NCBI RefSeq assembly: GCF_022662495.1
Contig: NZ_JAKPBU010000003.1
Span: 62,001-126,000, forward strand
Direction: 5' to 3'
Source: Lysobacter sp. M2-1
Lineage (GTDB): Bacteria > Pseudomonadota > Gammaproteobacteria > Xanthomonadales > Xanthomonadaceae
Length of the DNA stretch: 64,000 nucleotides
Shown in pieces: positions 25,616 to 34,900 of the stretch. Under the pieces are notes generated by a model, which saw nothing but the letters and a program-made list of their open reading frames with translations, was not told the origin of the DNA and did not search any database. A program made the translations under genes and the position numbers. How positions within the stretch are numbered: the stretch's first letter is position 1; each line of letters begins with the position of its first letter.

Positions 25616-26236
25616 ATGTCGCGTCGATCTGCCCACAGCCTGCGCTTCTTCGGACAATGGCTGCGCAACCCCAGGCAGACCGCTGCGATCGCTCCCTCCA
25701 GCCCGGAACTGGCCGCGGCAGTGCTGGCCGAACTGCCGCAGGGTGCGCGCCGGATCATCGAGCTGGGCGGGGGCACCGGCGTCATCACCCACGCGCTGCT
25801 GGATGCTGGCATCGCCCCGGACGACCTGCTGATCATCGAGCTCAACGCTTCGTTGCACGCGCAGCTGCAGGCGAGGGTGCCCGGCGCGCGCGTGGTCCAG
25901 GGCGATGCCCTGCATACCGCGGAACTGGCGCTGGCCAGTGGCTACCTCGAACATGGCCCGGCCGACGCGATCGTCTCCGGGCTCGGTCTACTGACCATGA
26001 GCCGCGAGACCCAATCGGCGATCCTGCAATCGGCTTTCGCCTGCCTGGGCCCGGACGGGGTGATGGTGCAGTTCACCTACGGCCCCCTGTCGCCGGTCAA
26101 CCAGAGTCTGCTGCTGGAACTCGGGTTCGCGGCCCGACGCGGGGAACTGGTGCTGCGCAACGTCCCGCCGGCCACGGTCTGGACCATTCGCCGCAACCGG
26201 GCCAAGGCGATCCGGCCACGCACCGTCCACCGTTAG
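25616..26236 (+). CDS. SAM-dependent methyltransferase, phospholipid N-methyltransferase-like
   Basis: This 206-residue protein begins RRSAHSLRFFGQWLRNPRQT and continues with AIAPSSPELAAAVL, the entry typical of PmtA/KsgA-like phospholipid methyltransferases. The SAM motif I is IIELGGGTGVITHALL, and VVQGDALHT and DAIVSGLGLLTM are post-motifs. VMVQFTYGPLSPV is the conserved strand 6 region. It may methylate phosphatidylethanolamine, but this is inference. ATG 25604, 25607 and 25616 are all possible starts. Confidence 0.75.
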   Translation: MSRRSAHSLRFFGQWLRNPRQTAAIAPSSPELAAAVLAELPQGARRIIELGGGTGVITHALLDAGIAPDDLLIIELNASLHAQLQARVPGARVVQGDALHTAELALASGYLEHGPADAIVSGLGLLTMSRETQSAILQSAFACLGPDGVMVQFTYGPLSPVNQSLLLELGFAARRGELVLRNVPPATVWTIRRNRAKAIRPRTVHR

Positions 26237-26328
26237 CGCGCCGCGCGCAAAGCAGCGTTCCAGTACCGGGGCTGTGGCGTGGGCAAGCCCGCCTCGACAT
26301 GCTGGCCAGTCCAACACAGGAGCCTGCC

Positions 26329-27192
26329 GTGAGCACCGCCACATCGATTCGCCAACCTGCACGCATCACCCGCAAGCTGCGCGGCACGCCGGCCTCCGAC
26401 GGCGCCGGGGTCAAGCTCACCCGCGTGATCGGGGGCCCGCAGCTCGAGATGCTCGACCCGTTCCTGCTGCTGGACGAGTTCGGGACCGACCGCGCCGAGG
26501 ATTACCTGGCCGGATTTCCGGACCATCCGCACCGCGGCTTCGAGACGGTCACCTACATGCTCGACGGGCGCATGCGGCACCGCGACAACCATGGCAACGA
26601 AGGTTTGCTGACATCGGGCAGCGTGCAATGGATGACCGCCGGTCGCGGCCTGGTGCACTCGGAAATGCCCGAGCAGCAGGAAGGGCGCATGCGCGGCTTC
26701 CAGCTGTGGGTGAACCTGCCCGCGAAGGACAAGATGGTCGAGCCGCGCTACCAGGAATTCGCGCCGGAGCAGATTCCGGTCGCGACACCTGCGCAAGGCG
26801 TGGAAGTAAAGGTCATCGCCGGAGCGGTCGGCGAGGTGAAGGGACCGATCGCGCAGCCCGCGACCGAGCCGACCTATCTCGACATCGTCCTGCAGCCGCA
26901 GGCCGCCTGGGAAACGGGCCTGGCCGAAGGCCACAACGCCTTCGCCTATGCCTACGAGGGCGGGTTGACGGTCGGCGAGGGCGAGGATGCGCGTCCGCTG
27001 GAGGCGCAGGAACTCGCAGTGCTGGGCGGCGGCGACGCACTCACGTTGCGCGCCGGCAGCGCCGGAGCGCGCCTGATCCTGATCGCCGGCCGGCCGACAC
27101 GCGAGCCGGTCGCGCGCTACGGCCCGTTCGTGATGAACACCCGCGAGGAGGTCATGCAGGCCTTCGTGGATTACCAGGAAGGCCGCTTCTAG
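26329..27192 (+). CDS. Pirin family protein (first of two)
   Basis: This 287-residue bicupin has metal-binding His/Glu in FPDHPHRGFETVTYMLDG, RHRDNHGNEG and MTAGRGLVHSEMPEQ. LWVNLPAKDKM and VKVIAG are standard pirin strands. Pirins include quercetin 2,3-dioxygenases; the substrate here is unknown. GTG 26329 has AGGAG six bases upstream. It is convergent with aqpZ across a hairpin. Confidence 0.9.
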   Translation: MSTATSIRQPARITRKLRGTPASDGAGVKLTRVIGGPQLEMLDPFLLLDEFGTDRAEDYLAGFPDHPHRGFETVTYMLDGRMRHRDNHGNEGLLTSGSVQWMTAGRGLVHSEMPEQQEGRMRGFQLWVNLPAKDKMVEPRYQEFAPEQIPVATPAQGVEVKVIAGAVGEVKGPIAQPATEPTYLDIVLQPQAAWETGLAEGHNAFAYAYEGGLTVGEGEDARPLEAQELAVLGGGDALTLRAGSAGARLILIAGRPTREPVARYGPFVMNTREEVMQAFVDYQEGRF

Positions 27193-27216
27193 GCGCGCTT
27201 GCGCGTGGCAGCTGGA

Positions 27217-27245
27217 ACACAGGCGCCGTCAACCGGCGCCTGTGT
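27217..27245. terminator. Perfect hairpin between convergent pirin and aqpZ genes
   Basis: ACACAGGCGCC (27217-27227) and GGCGCCTGTGT (27235-27245) form a perfect 11-bp stem with a seven-base loop. It lies between two convergent stop codons but has no T-run on either side, so it may terminate weakly or protect mRNA ends. Confidence 0.5.
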
Positions 27246-27260
27246 CGCTGCGACGCGGCT

Positions 27261-27977
27261 TCAGTCGCGTTCCGGCGCGAGCCAGCGGTACAGCGCGCCG
27301 CCAACCAGGCCGCCCACGATCGGCGCCACCCAGAACAGCCACAGCTGTGCCAGCGCGCCGCCGCCCGCGAACAGCGCCACACCGGTGGAGCGCGCCGGAT
27401 TCACCGAGGTGTTGGTTACCGGAATGCTGATCAGGTGGATCAGGGTAAGCGCCAGACCGATCGCGATCGGCGCGAAGCCTGCCGGTGCGCGGCGGTGGGT
27501 GGCACCCATGATGACCACCAGGAACATCGCGGTCAGCACCACCTCGCTGATCAATGCGGCGTGCATCGAGTAGCCGCCCGGAGATCGCGCATCGAACCCG
27601 TTGGTGGCGAAGACCCCGGCCGCGGCCGGATCGATCACGAAGCCCGCTGCGCCGCTGGCGATCTGGAACAGGACGAACCCGGCCAGCGCCGCTCCGAGCA
27701 CCTGCGCGACCACGTAGGGCAGCAGATCCTTGAGCGGGAAGCGGCCGCCGGCCCACAGGCCGAAGCTGACCGCGGGATTGAAATGGCCCCCGGAAATATG
27801 ACCGAACGCGTAGGCTCCGGTGAGTACCGTCAGGCCGAACGCCAGCGAGACGCCGAGCAGGCCGATGCCCAGCGGGTTGCCCTCGCCACCGAAATTCGCC
27901 GCCAGGACGGCGCTGCCGCAGCCGCCCAGCACCAGCCAGAACGTGCCGAGAAACTCGGCGACGAGTCGCTTGCTCAT
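27261..27977 (-). CDS. aqpZ: Aquaporin Z
   Basis: This 238-residue major intrinsic protein has six hydrophobic helices and both NPA boxes ([13 protein letters not shown] and [12 protein letters not shown]). The selectivity-filter arginine follows the second NPA box, and the N-terminal [24 protein letters not shown] matches AqpZ. It conducts water across the inner membrane. Length and motifs are typical. Confidence 0.96.
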   Translation of the reverse strand: MSKRLVAEFLGTFWLVLGGCGSAVLAANFGGEGNPLGIGLLGVSLAFGLTVLTGAYAFGHISGGHFNPAVSFGLWAGGRFPLKDLLPYVVAQVLGAALAGFVLFQIASGAAGFVIDPAAAGVFATNGFDARSPGGYSMHAALISEVVLTAMFLVVIMGATHRRAPAGFAPIAIGLALTLIHLISIPVTNTSVNPARSTGVALFAGGGALAQLWLFWVAPIVGGLVGGALYRWLAPERD

Positions 27978-28079
27978 GTCCCTTCCCCAGGTTGCGGCCC
28001 GTCGTCGGGCCGCCGCGAATGCTCGGTCAGAGCGCCCGGGGAAGTGTTTGCATCCCGTTAAAGACCGCCGTGCCGGGAC

Positions 28080-28523
28080 TCAGTTGCTGCTCAGCCGCGC
28101 GTCTTCGAAGCGCAGCGCCTGGGCTTGCTGCATGGCCTGCGCCTTCTGGGTTTCGTCCGCGGCGCGCAGGCTGATGTGGGCGACCTTCCCGCCATCCACC
28201 TCGACCAGCGTTTCGCGCGCGATCACGTCCTGCCCGGCGATTTCGCTACGGTACCAGTGGCCCTGGTGCCCGGCGATGCTCGTGGGCTCGGCGCGATTGC
28301 GGCGATTGGGCTCGAACGGGCTGCTGTCGGAGATCGTGACCGCAAACGCCTCGCTGCCATCGCCCCGGAGCGCCCGGCAGAACACGAAGCCCGGTCCATC
28401 GAGTTGCTCCCAGGTCAGGCCGGTGTCGGCCGGCAGGCTCGGGCAGCTCGCCGGCGATTGTGCGAAGGCCGCCCCCGGCGCCAAGACAAGGATGGCCAAT
28501 GCCACCCGGTAAAGGTTGCTCAT
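28080..28523 (-). CDS. Secreted hypothetical protein
   Basis: This 147-residue protein has a signal peptide (MSNLYRVALAILVLAPGAAFA, cleavage after about 21) and two cysteines (ASCPSLP and FVFCRAL) likely to be paired. The remainder is beta-rich (EAFAVTISDSSPFEPN, GHWYRSEIAGQDVIARETLVEV). A Gln/Ala-rich amphipathic end (ETQKAQAMQQAQALRFE) follows. No family was recognised. It is expressed toward aqpZ, 102 bp away. Confidence 0.6.
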   Translation of the reverse strand: MSNLYRVALAILVLAPGAAFAQSPASCPSLPADTGLTWEQLDGPGFVFCRALRGDGSEAFAVTISDSSPFEPNRRNRAEPTSIAGHQGHWYRSEIAGQDVIARETLVEVDGGKVAHISLRAADETQKAQAMQQAQALRFEDARLSSN

Positions 28524-28598
28524 GAGTTGTCCCCCTGAACGGCATGCTGCCGTGCAACAGATCTTGCGACGCCAGGTCCGAAACTTCCGTGACCGGCT

Positions 28599-29504
28599 TC
28601 ACCTTTCAGGCAATGGGATGCGTTCCTCGCTATCGCCGGGGATCAACCCGAAACGCCCTGTTTCCCAATCGGCCTTGGCCTGTTCGATGCGCTCGCGCGA
28701 ACTCGAGACGAAGTTCCACCACAGGTGTCGCGGTGCATCCAGCGGCTCGCCGCCCAGCAGCATGGCCTTGAGCGGCGTCTTCGCCCGCAACCTCGCGGTG
28801 CTGCCGCGATCGAGCACGATCAGATGCTTCGCCGGCAGATCCGCGCCGTCGAGCTGGGCCTCGCCCTCCAGCACATAGAGCGCGCGCTCGACGGCGTCGT
28901 CCGGGATCTCCAGTTCCGCCCCGGCCTGCAGGTCGAGGGCGACGTTGTAGGTATCGGCGAAGACCCGCACCGGCGAGGCCATGCCGAAGCCTCGACCGGC
29001 GATCACGCGTACGCGCGCGCCGCGATGCTCGCGCTCGGGCAGGGTCGCGGCTGGGTGGTGGTGGAACGCCGGTTCGGCCTCCTCGTGCGCCTTTGGCAGC
29101 GCCACCCAGGTCTGCATGCCGTGCAAGGGCTGCTCATTGGCGCGTAGCGCTTGCGGTGTGCGTTCGGAATGGGCGATGCCGCGACCGGCGGTCATCCAGT
29201 TCACGTCGCCCGGGGAAATGTCCTGGGCGCTGCCCAGCGTGTCCCGATGGTGGATGGTCCCGGCCCAGAGAAAGGTCACCGTGGCCAGGCCGATATGCGG
29301 ATGCGGGCGCACGTCGATGCCGCGTCCGGGTTCGAAGATCGCCGGACCCATATGGTCGACGAAGACGAAGGGTCCGACGCTGCGCGCCTGGATGCTGGGT
29401 ACGGCACGACGAACCTGGAAGCCGCCCAGGTCGTGGACGCGTGGAGCGATGATCAGTGGCATGTCCGGTCCGTCAGGTGCGATAGACCGCAGGATGTCAC
29501 GCAT
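28599..29504 (-). CDS. Pirin family protein (second)
   Basis: This protein of about 301 residues has pirin signatures: HDLGGFQVRRAVPS, GPFVFVDHMGPAIFEPG, DVRPHPHIGLATVTFLWAG, HHRDTLGS and MTAGRGIAHSERTP. Metal ligands are the His pair in RPHPHIGL, His in HHRD and Glu/His in AHSE. It shares only the fold with the pirin at 26329. The start at 29504 (MRDILRS) is uncertain; ATG 29462 (MPLIIAPR) is the alternative. Confidence 0.9.
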   Translation of the reverse strand: MRDILRSIAPDGPDMPLIIAPRVHDLGGFQVRRAVPSIQARSVGPFVFVDHMGPAIFEPGRGIDVRPHPHIGLATVTFLWAGTIHHRDTLGSAQDISPGDVNWMTAGRGIAHSERTPQALRANEQPLHGMQTWVALPKAHEEAEPAFHHHPAATLPEREHRGARVRVIAGRGFGMASPVRVFADTYNVALDLQAGAELEIPDDAVERALYVLEGEAQLDGADLPAKHLIVLDRGSTARLRAKTPLKAMLLGGEPLDAPRHLWWNFVSSSRERIEQAKADWETGRFGLIPGDSEERIPLPER

Positions 29505-29615
29505 TGCCGGCGCCCGGGGCCGCACCGGCGCAACGCGCTTTTCCGCTCCTGCAGCGGACCGCCCCATGCGGGTGCGAGCCGCTGCCAGCCTGCTGCGATG
29601 CCGGGAACCGTCCCG

Positions 29616-30017
29616 CTATGGACCGGTTTCCACCCGCAGGTTCGCGGCCGGGTCGGGGCCGCGTTCGAGCGACTTCAGCACGAGTCGGCGTGCACCGATC
29701 GCATGCGACCGCGGCTCGAGCCCGGTGTGCAGTTCGAATCCCTGTGCCGCTTCGCCGGAGGGCGACCACTCGAAGGCCACGATCGCGTCGCCGGCCCAGA
29801 CGCAATGCACGCCCGGCGGGCAGCGTGAATCGTTGACCACACGCAGGTAGCGCAGGCGGCTGCGGTCGGCCAGGGTGACGGCCTGGCCGACCTGCATGCG
29901 GAAATCCACTCCGTCGCTGATCGCGGTCTCGTTGCTGCCGGCGACGCTGGCGCAGGCGGCCAGCGACAGCGGCAGCAGGGCCGATAGCGTGATGCTGCTC
30001 GAAACGATATTCCGCAT
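29616..30017 (-). CDS. Small lipoprotein, function unknown
   Basis: This 133-residue protein has a lipobox (LPLSLAAC, Cys about 22). The mature part contains TLADRSRLRYLRVVNDSRCP, GVHCVWAGDAIVAFEW and a hydrophobic strand end, giving two cysteines that flank a short loop (RCPPGVHCVW). This resembles small secreted domains with a conserved C-x5-C-x-W motif, but no name is assigned. The ribosome-binding site GGAG lies eight bases before ATG 30017. It is divergent from the XVIPCD-like gene. Confidence 0.65.
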   Translation of the reverse strand: MRNIVSSSITLSALLPLSLAACASVAGSNETAISDGVDFRMQVGQAVTLADRSRLRYLRVVNDSRCPPGVHCVWAGDAIVAFEWSPSGEAAQGFELHTGLEPRSHAIGARRLVLKSLERGPDPAANLRVETGP

Positions 30018-30152
30018 CGGTGCGCTCCTTGCCGGGTGCCGATATCTAAACGCATTCGCATGAACGCCGGGTGCATGCGGAGGCATGGGACGCAACGGAT
30101 TCCCAACGCCGCATCGCCTATGCTCGCGGCGACCATCGGCAAGGAGCATGCG

Positions 30153-30662
30153 ATGACTACCGGTATCGACCCAGCGATCGCCGCCGCGCGCGCGGCCGCC
30201 GAAGCCGCGAAGCCCGCGGAGGTCGCCACCATAGACCCGTTGCAGAAGGACCAGGACACGCTGCTGATCTCGGATCCGGCAAATCCGCACCATGCGTTCT
30301 ACCAGCAGGCCCTGCAGGGGCTGGAATTGCTGGGTCCGCAGCGATTCAAGGATCGCCGCGAACTCGAGCGGGTCGCGCTGGTGATCGCGCTGCAGGCGGC
30401 GGCGGTCGGACTGGCGCGCATCGACCGTGTCGTCGCGAGCGACGATGGTGCCGGCTACTTCTTCGTCGACCGGCACGCGGTGGATCCGGCGATGCGCGGC
30501 TACGTCGCGCATGCCGAGGCGGTGCAGCCCCACGGCGACCGGGTCATCGAAGCCCAGCAACTGCAGGCGCAGCGGACGCAGGAACAACAACGCCAGGTCG
30601 AGCAGTCGCAGCGCGATGCGCAGGACGCGAGGCGCGGCGCGATCCCGACGCGCCAGTTGTGA
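30153..30662 (+). CDS. Stand-alone XVIPCD-like protein, candidate type IV secretion substrate
   Basis: This 169-residue protein has an Ala-rich N-terminus (about 1-27) and then a region (about 34-125) with the layout of the Xanthomonadales VirD4-interacting domain: DPANPHHAFYQQALQGLELL, ELERVALVIALQAAAVGLAR, then IDRVVASDDGAGYFFVDRHA. The tail (134-155) is strongly Gln-rich (QQLQAQRTQEQQRQVEQ), as in that family. In known effectors this domain is C-terminal to a toxin domain; here no catalytic domain precedes it. AAGGAG six bases upstream fixes ATG 30153. No VirB/D genes are in the window. Confidence 0.7.
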   Translation: MTTGIDPAIAAARAAAEAAKPAEVATIDPLQKDQDTLLISDPANPHHAFYQQALQGLELLGPQRFKDRRELERVALVIALQAAAVGLARIDRVVASDDGAGYFFVDRHAVDPAMRGYVAHAEAVQPHGDRVIEAQQLQAQRTQEQQRQVEQSQRDAQDARRGAIPTRQL

Positions 30663-30664
30663 GC

Positions 30665-31333
30665 TCAGTCGTCGCGCGCGTCGGGCTGGACTGCGAGCCG
30701 TATCGGTTCGGGCAGGCGGAAGCCGGTCACGAAGCGCATCACCAGTTCCGCAGTCGAGGCCATCGCCACGCGATGTCCCGGCGACACGACCAGCGGATCG
30801 GCCCCGACCTTGCTGCGTAGCAGCCAGCCGATCTGTTCGCGCCCCTGGCGCAGCGGCACGAAGGCGCCGCGCATTTCGTGCAGCTGCGTCGCGTTGGTGC
30901 CGGTCAGGACATGTCGGGCAACACCGATGCTGGGCAGGCCGGTGGCAACGCCCAGGTGCGCTGCGATGCCAAACCTGCACGGGTGGGCGATGCCGTTCCC
31001 CGGAACGAGCAGCAGGTCAGGTGCGCGCGACAGCTGCGAGAACGCCGCCAGCAGCATCGGAAGCACACGAAAACTCAGTAGGCCTGGAACGTAGGGCCAC
31101 GTCGCGGCCATGCGCGCCACGCGCTGCTCGATCGGTTCCAATGTGTCCGCGTCCAGCACCACGACCGTTGCATGGCCGGTGGTGCCCTGGTCCTCGAAGC
31201 GGACATCGCAACCTGCGACGGTGCGCAGCGGTCTGACAAAACTGTCCCGCACCAGGACGCGCGACGCCAGTTCGGACTGGAGCGCACGCGCGGCGGCTAC
31301 GTCGCCGTTCCAGGAACTGGATTGCCCGGTCAT
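30665..31333 (-). CDS. Endonuclease V homologue with altered active site
   Basis: This 222-residue protein matches endonuclease V (nfi) along its length: TVAGCDVRF (Asp43 kept), WPYVPGLLSFR, GIAHPCRFGIAAHLG, LPSIGVARHVL, WLLRSKVG, SPGHRV and FRLPEP. The conserved Glu after SFR is Val90, and the conserved D-G-H of the VDGHG motif reads P-G-N (residues 111-113). Both positions are normally metal-binding or catalytic, so cleavage at inosine is probably lost although binding may remain. It is tail-to-tail with the XVIPCD-like gene, two bases apart. I therefore give no gene symbol. Confidence 0.85.
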   Translation of the reverse strand: MTGQSSSWNGDVAAARALQSELASRVLVRDSFVRPLRTVAGCDVRFEDQGTTGHATVVVLDADTLEPIEQRVARMAATWPYVPGLLSFRVLPMLLAAFSQLSRAPDLLLVPGNGIAHPCRFGIAAHLGVATGLPSIGVARHVLTGTNATQLHEMRGAFVPLRQGREQIGWLLRSKVGADPLVVSPGHRVAMASTAELVMRFVTGFRLPEPIRLAVQPDARDD

Positions 31334-31339
31334 GTCGAC

Positions 31340-31849
31340 TCAGAAATGCTCATGGGTCAATTGCGGGGTTGCGCCGGCGGCGTTCGTGACCCGATACAGG
31401 TCGCCATAGTCGTTCTCGGCGAGCGGCGACACCGCGCAGCCGCACAGTGCCGCGACGATGTCGGGAACGGTATTGCTGTGGCCGACCACCAGCACGGTGC
31501 CCGAAGCATGATCGCGGCGCAGCTGCGCCGCCAAAGCGCTCGCCGGAAAGTCGGCGTCGTAGGCGATCACGGTGACGCCGTGCGCGTCCGCTGCAGGCTG
31601 CGCGGTCTGGCGAGTGCGACGGTATTGGGTCGCATAGGCGGCCACGATTGGCTGGTCCTGGAGATTTCGCGCCAGTGCCCGTGCGCGTTCCTGTCCGGCT
31701 TCGCTCAGCGACGGGTCGCGCGGATCATCCTTGGCCTTCTCCGCATGCCGGACCACGACGAAGGCGACCGACGCATCTCTTGCCTGCGCCGCAGCGCACG
31801 CTGTTGACAGCAGCAGGCAGAGGCAGGCGAGCAGGGCGGACAGGCGCAT
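31340..31849 (-). CDS. Histidine phosphatase-family lipoprotein
   Basis: This 169-residue protein has a signal with possible lipobox LLLSTAC. The phosphatase core follows: VVVRHAEKAKDDPRDPSLSE (catalytic His in RHAEK), GQERARALARNL, QYRRTRQTAQPAA and VLVVGHSNTVPDI (second His). The substrate is unknown. It sits 6 bp upstream of the endonuclease V homologue start and may be co-transcribed with it. The longer in-frame start at 31966 would destroy the signal peptide. Confidence 0.85.
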   Translation of the reverse strand: MRLSALLACLCLLLSTACAAAQARDASVAFVVVRHAEKAKDDPRDPSLSEAGQERARALARNLQDQPIVAAYATQYRRTRQTAQPAADAHGVTVIAYDADFPASALAAQLRRDHASGTVLVVGHSNTVPDIVAALCGCAVSPLAENDYGDLYRVTNAAGATPQLTHEHF

Positions 31850-31965
31850 GGGTTGGCTCCGTTCAGAGACGCTAACGATCGAGCTGCCGCGATATCGCCG
31901 AGCAGTCGATCCTGCACGATAGAGGATATCGAGAACGTTGCCCGTCGCTTCGGACCATCGCGCCA

Positions 31966-34900
31966 TCAGGCGGCCGGCCGCAGGGTGGTAAGCAACCCTC
32001 GTGCCGCATTGAACCGGGTCGCCGCGTCGGGCAGGTCCAGCTTGACCCGCAGCTTATCCGGGCCGTCCATCTGGTAGTGCCTGGGCTGACCCTGGATCAT
32101 GCGGATGATCGACATCGGGTCGACGTCGGGCTTCTCGACGAACTGCACGCGCCCGCCCGCGGGGCCCAGCGCCAGCTTGCGGATGCCGAGGCGGGTGGCC
32201 TGCAGTTTGAGTTCGGCGATGGCGAACAGGTGCTTGACCGGGTCGGGCAGCAGGCCGAAGCGGTCGATCATTTCGACCTGTAGCTCGCGCAGCTCTTCCG
32301 CGTCGCGTGCGCTGCTGATGCGCTTGTACAGGGTCAGGCGCGCGTGCACGTCGGGCAGGTAGTCCTCCGGGATCAGCGCAGGCAGGCCCAGCTCGACTTC
32401 GGCGCCGCGATGCAGCGGCTCGTCGACATCGGGCAGCTTGCCCTGCCGGATCGAGCGCACCGCGCGTTCCAGCAGTTCGGTGTACAGGCTGAAGCCGACC
32501 TCGGTCATCTGCCCGCTCTGGTCCTCGCCGAGCAGTTCGCCCGCGCCGCGGATTTCCAGGTCGTGGGTGGCCAGGGTGAATCCTGCCCCGAGTTCGTCCA
32601 TCGACACGATGGCCTCGAGCCGCTTGCGCGCATCGGCGGTGATGCTGCGCGCATCCGGCACCACCAGGTAGGCATAGGCGCGATGGTGCGATCGGCCGAC
32701 ACGTCCGCGCAGCTGGTGCAACTGTGCCAGCCCGAACTTGTCGGCGCGGTTGATGATGATGGTGTTGGCGTTGGGGATGTCGATGCCCGATTCGATGATG
32801 GTCGAGCACAGCAGCACGTTGAAGCGCTGCTTGTGGAAATCCAGCATCACCTGCTCGAGTTCGCGCTCCGGCATCTGGCCGTGGGCGATTCCGATTCTGG
32901 CCTCGGGCACAAGCTCGGCCAGTTCGCGCTGCATCCGGCCGATGCTTTCGACGTCGTTGTGCAGGAAATACACCTGTCCGCCGCGCGCGAGTTCGCGCTG
33001 GAACGCCTCGCCGAGCACACCGCTGTTCCAGGGCATCACGAAGGTCTGCACCGCGAGCCGGTGCGCGGGAGGCGTGGCGATGATCGCCAGGTCGCGCAGG
33101 CCGGCCATGGCCATGTTGAGGGTGCGCGGAATGGGGGTGGCGGTCAGCGTGAGCAGGTGCACGTTCGCGCGCAGCGCCTTGAGCGCCTCCTTCTGGCGCA
33201 CGCCGAAGCGCTGTTCCTCGTCCACGATCACCAGGCCCAGGTCCTTGAAGCGCACGTCCTGCTGCAACAGCCGATGGGTGCCGACGATGACATCGATCTT
33301 GCCTTCGGCGAGGCGCTCGAGCTCGGCTTTGTTCTCCTTGGCCGATTTGAAGCGCGACAGCGCCTCGACCTTCAGCGGCCAGTCGGCGAAGCGGTCGCGG
33401 AAGTTGCGGTAGTGCTGCTCGGCGAGCAGCGTGGTCGGCACCAGCACCGCGACCTGCTTGCCGGCGGTCGCCGCGATGAAGGCCGCACGCACCGCGACCT
33501 CGGTCTTGCCGAAGCCGACGTCGCCGCAGACCACACGGTCCATGGGCTGCGCACTGCCCAGGTCGCGGATCACCGCCTCGATCGCGGCGTGCTGGTCCGG
33601 CGTTTCCTCGAACGGGAAGCTGGCCGCAAACGGTTCGTACAGCGCACGGTCCACTTCCAGCGCCAGGCCCGCGCGCGCCTGGCGCTTGGCCTGGATCTCG
33701 AGCAGTTCGGCGGCCACATCGCGCACCTTTTCCTGTGCCTTGCGCTTGGCCTTGGTCCACTGCTCTCCGCCGAGGCTGTGCAGCGGCGCCGTGTCCGGCG
33801 ATGCGCCGGAATAGCGGCTGACCAGATGCAGCTGGCCGACCGGCACGTACAGCCGGTCGCCCTTGGCGTATTCGATGTCGAGGTACTCGCCGGGCTGGCC
33901 GCCGGCGTCCAGGGTGATCAGCCCGCGATAGCGGCCGACGCCATGATCCTCGTGCACGATCGGCGCGCCTTCGCTCAGTTCGCCCAGGTCGCGGATGATC
34001 GCTTCGGGTTCGCGCCCCGCGCGCTTGCGCCGGCGCGGCTGCGCGGCGCGCTCCGGGAACAGCTGGCGTTCGGTGAGGACGGCGATCTGCGGATCGTCGA
34101 GCGCGAAGCCATTGTCGAGCGGGGCGACCGCGATGGCGAAGCCGCGCGGGTCGGCGGCGGTCCGGCCTTTGGCGGGCGTGTACGCTTCGAGGAAACTCGT
34201 AAAGTCCGGCAGGACTTCCGGCTGCAAGGCGGCTGCCTGCAATACCTCCAGCAGGGCTTCGCGCCGCCCCGCGGTGTCCGCCGCGATCAGCACCCGCCCC
34301 GGATAATTCGCCAGAAACGTCTTCAGCGCGGCGGCAGGCTCGGCATCCTTTGCGGCGAGGGGCAGGTCGGGTGCGGGCTGGTCGCCCAGGGGCTGCGCGT
34401 CGGCGCGGCGCGGATGGCCTGCGTCGCAGACTTCGATCCGGCTGCCCTGGTTGAGTCGTTCGCGCAATGCGTCTGGTGACAGGTACAACTCGCCCGGGGG
34501 CAGCAGCGGACGCTCGATGTCGTGGCGACGCTGTTCGTAGCGTTCGCCCACGGTCTGCCAGAAATGGTCGGCCGCTTCGTGCACGCCTTCGGCCAGCACC
34601 GGCAGCGCGTCCTTGCCGAGGTAGTCGAACAGAGTTGCGGTCTGGGCGAAGAACATGGGCAGGTAGTACTCGATGCCCGCCGGCGCCAGCCCGGCCTTGA
34701 GGTCCTGGAACAGCGCGCTGCGCCGGGTGTCGATGTCGAAGCGATCGCGCAGGGCATCCATCGCGCGCTTGAGCGCCTCATCGTCGAGCGGCACCTCGCG
34801 CCCGGGCAGCATCCTGACCGCCTCGGTCCGGTCGAGCGAACGCTGGCTTTCCGGGTCGAACGCGCGGATCGAGTCGATCGCATCGTCCAGCAACTCGACC

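Noticed and set aside
32344..34479. A 711-residue open frame antisense to mfd
   Set aside because: It is a shadow of mfd created by high G+C; the residue pattern is His/Gln/Arg-rich and has no domain logic, and mfd itself is full length.
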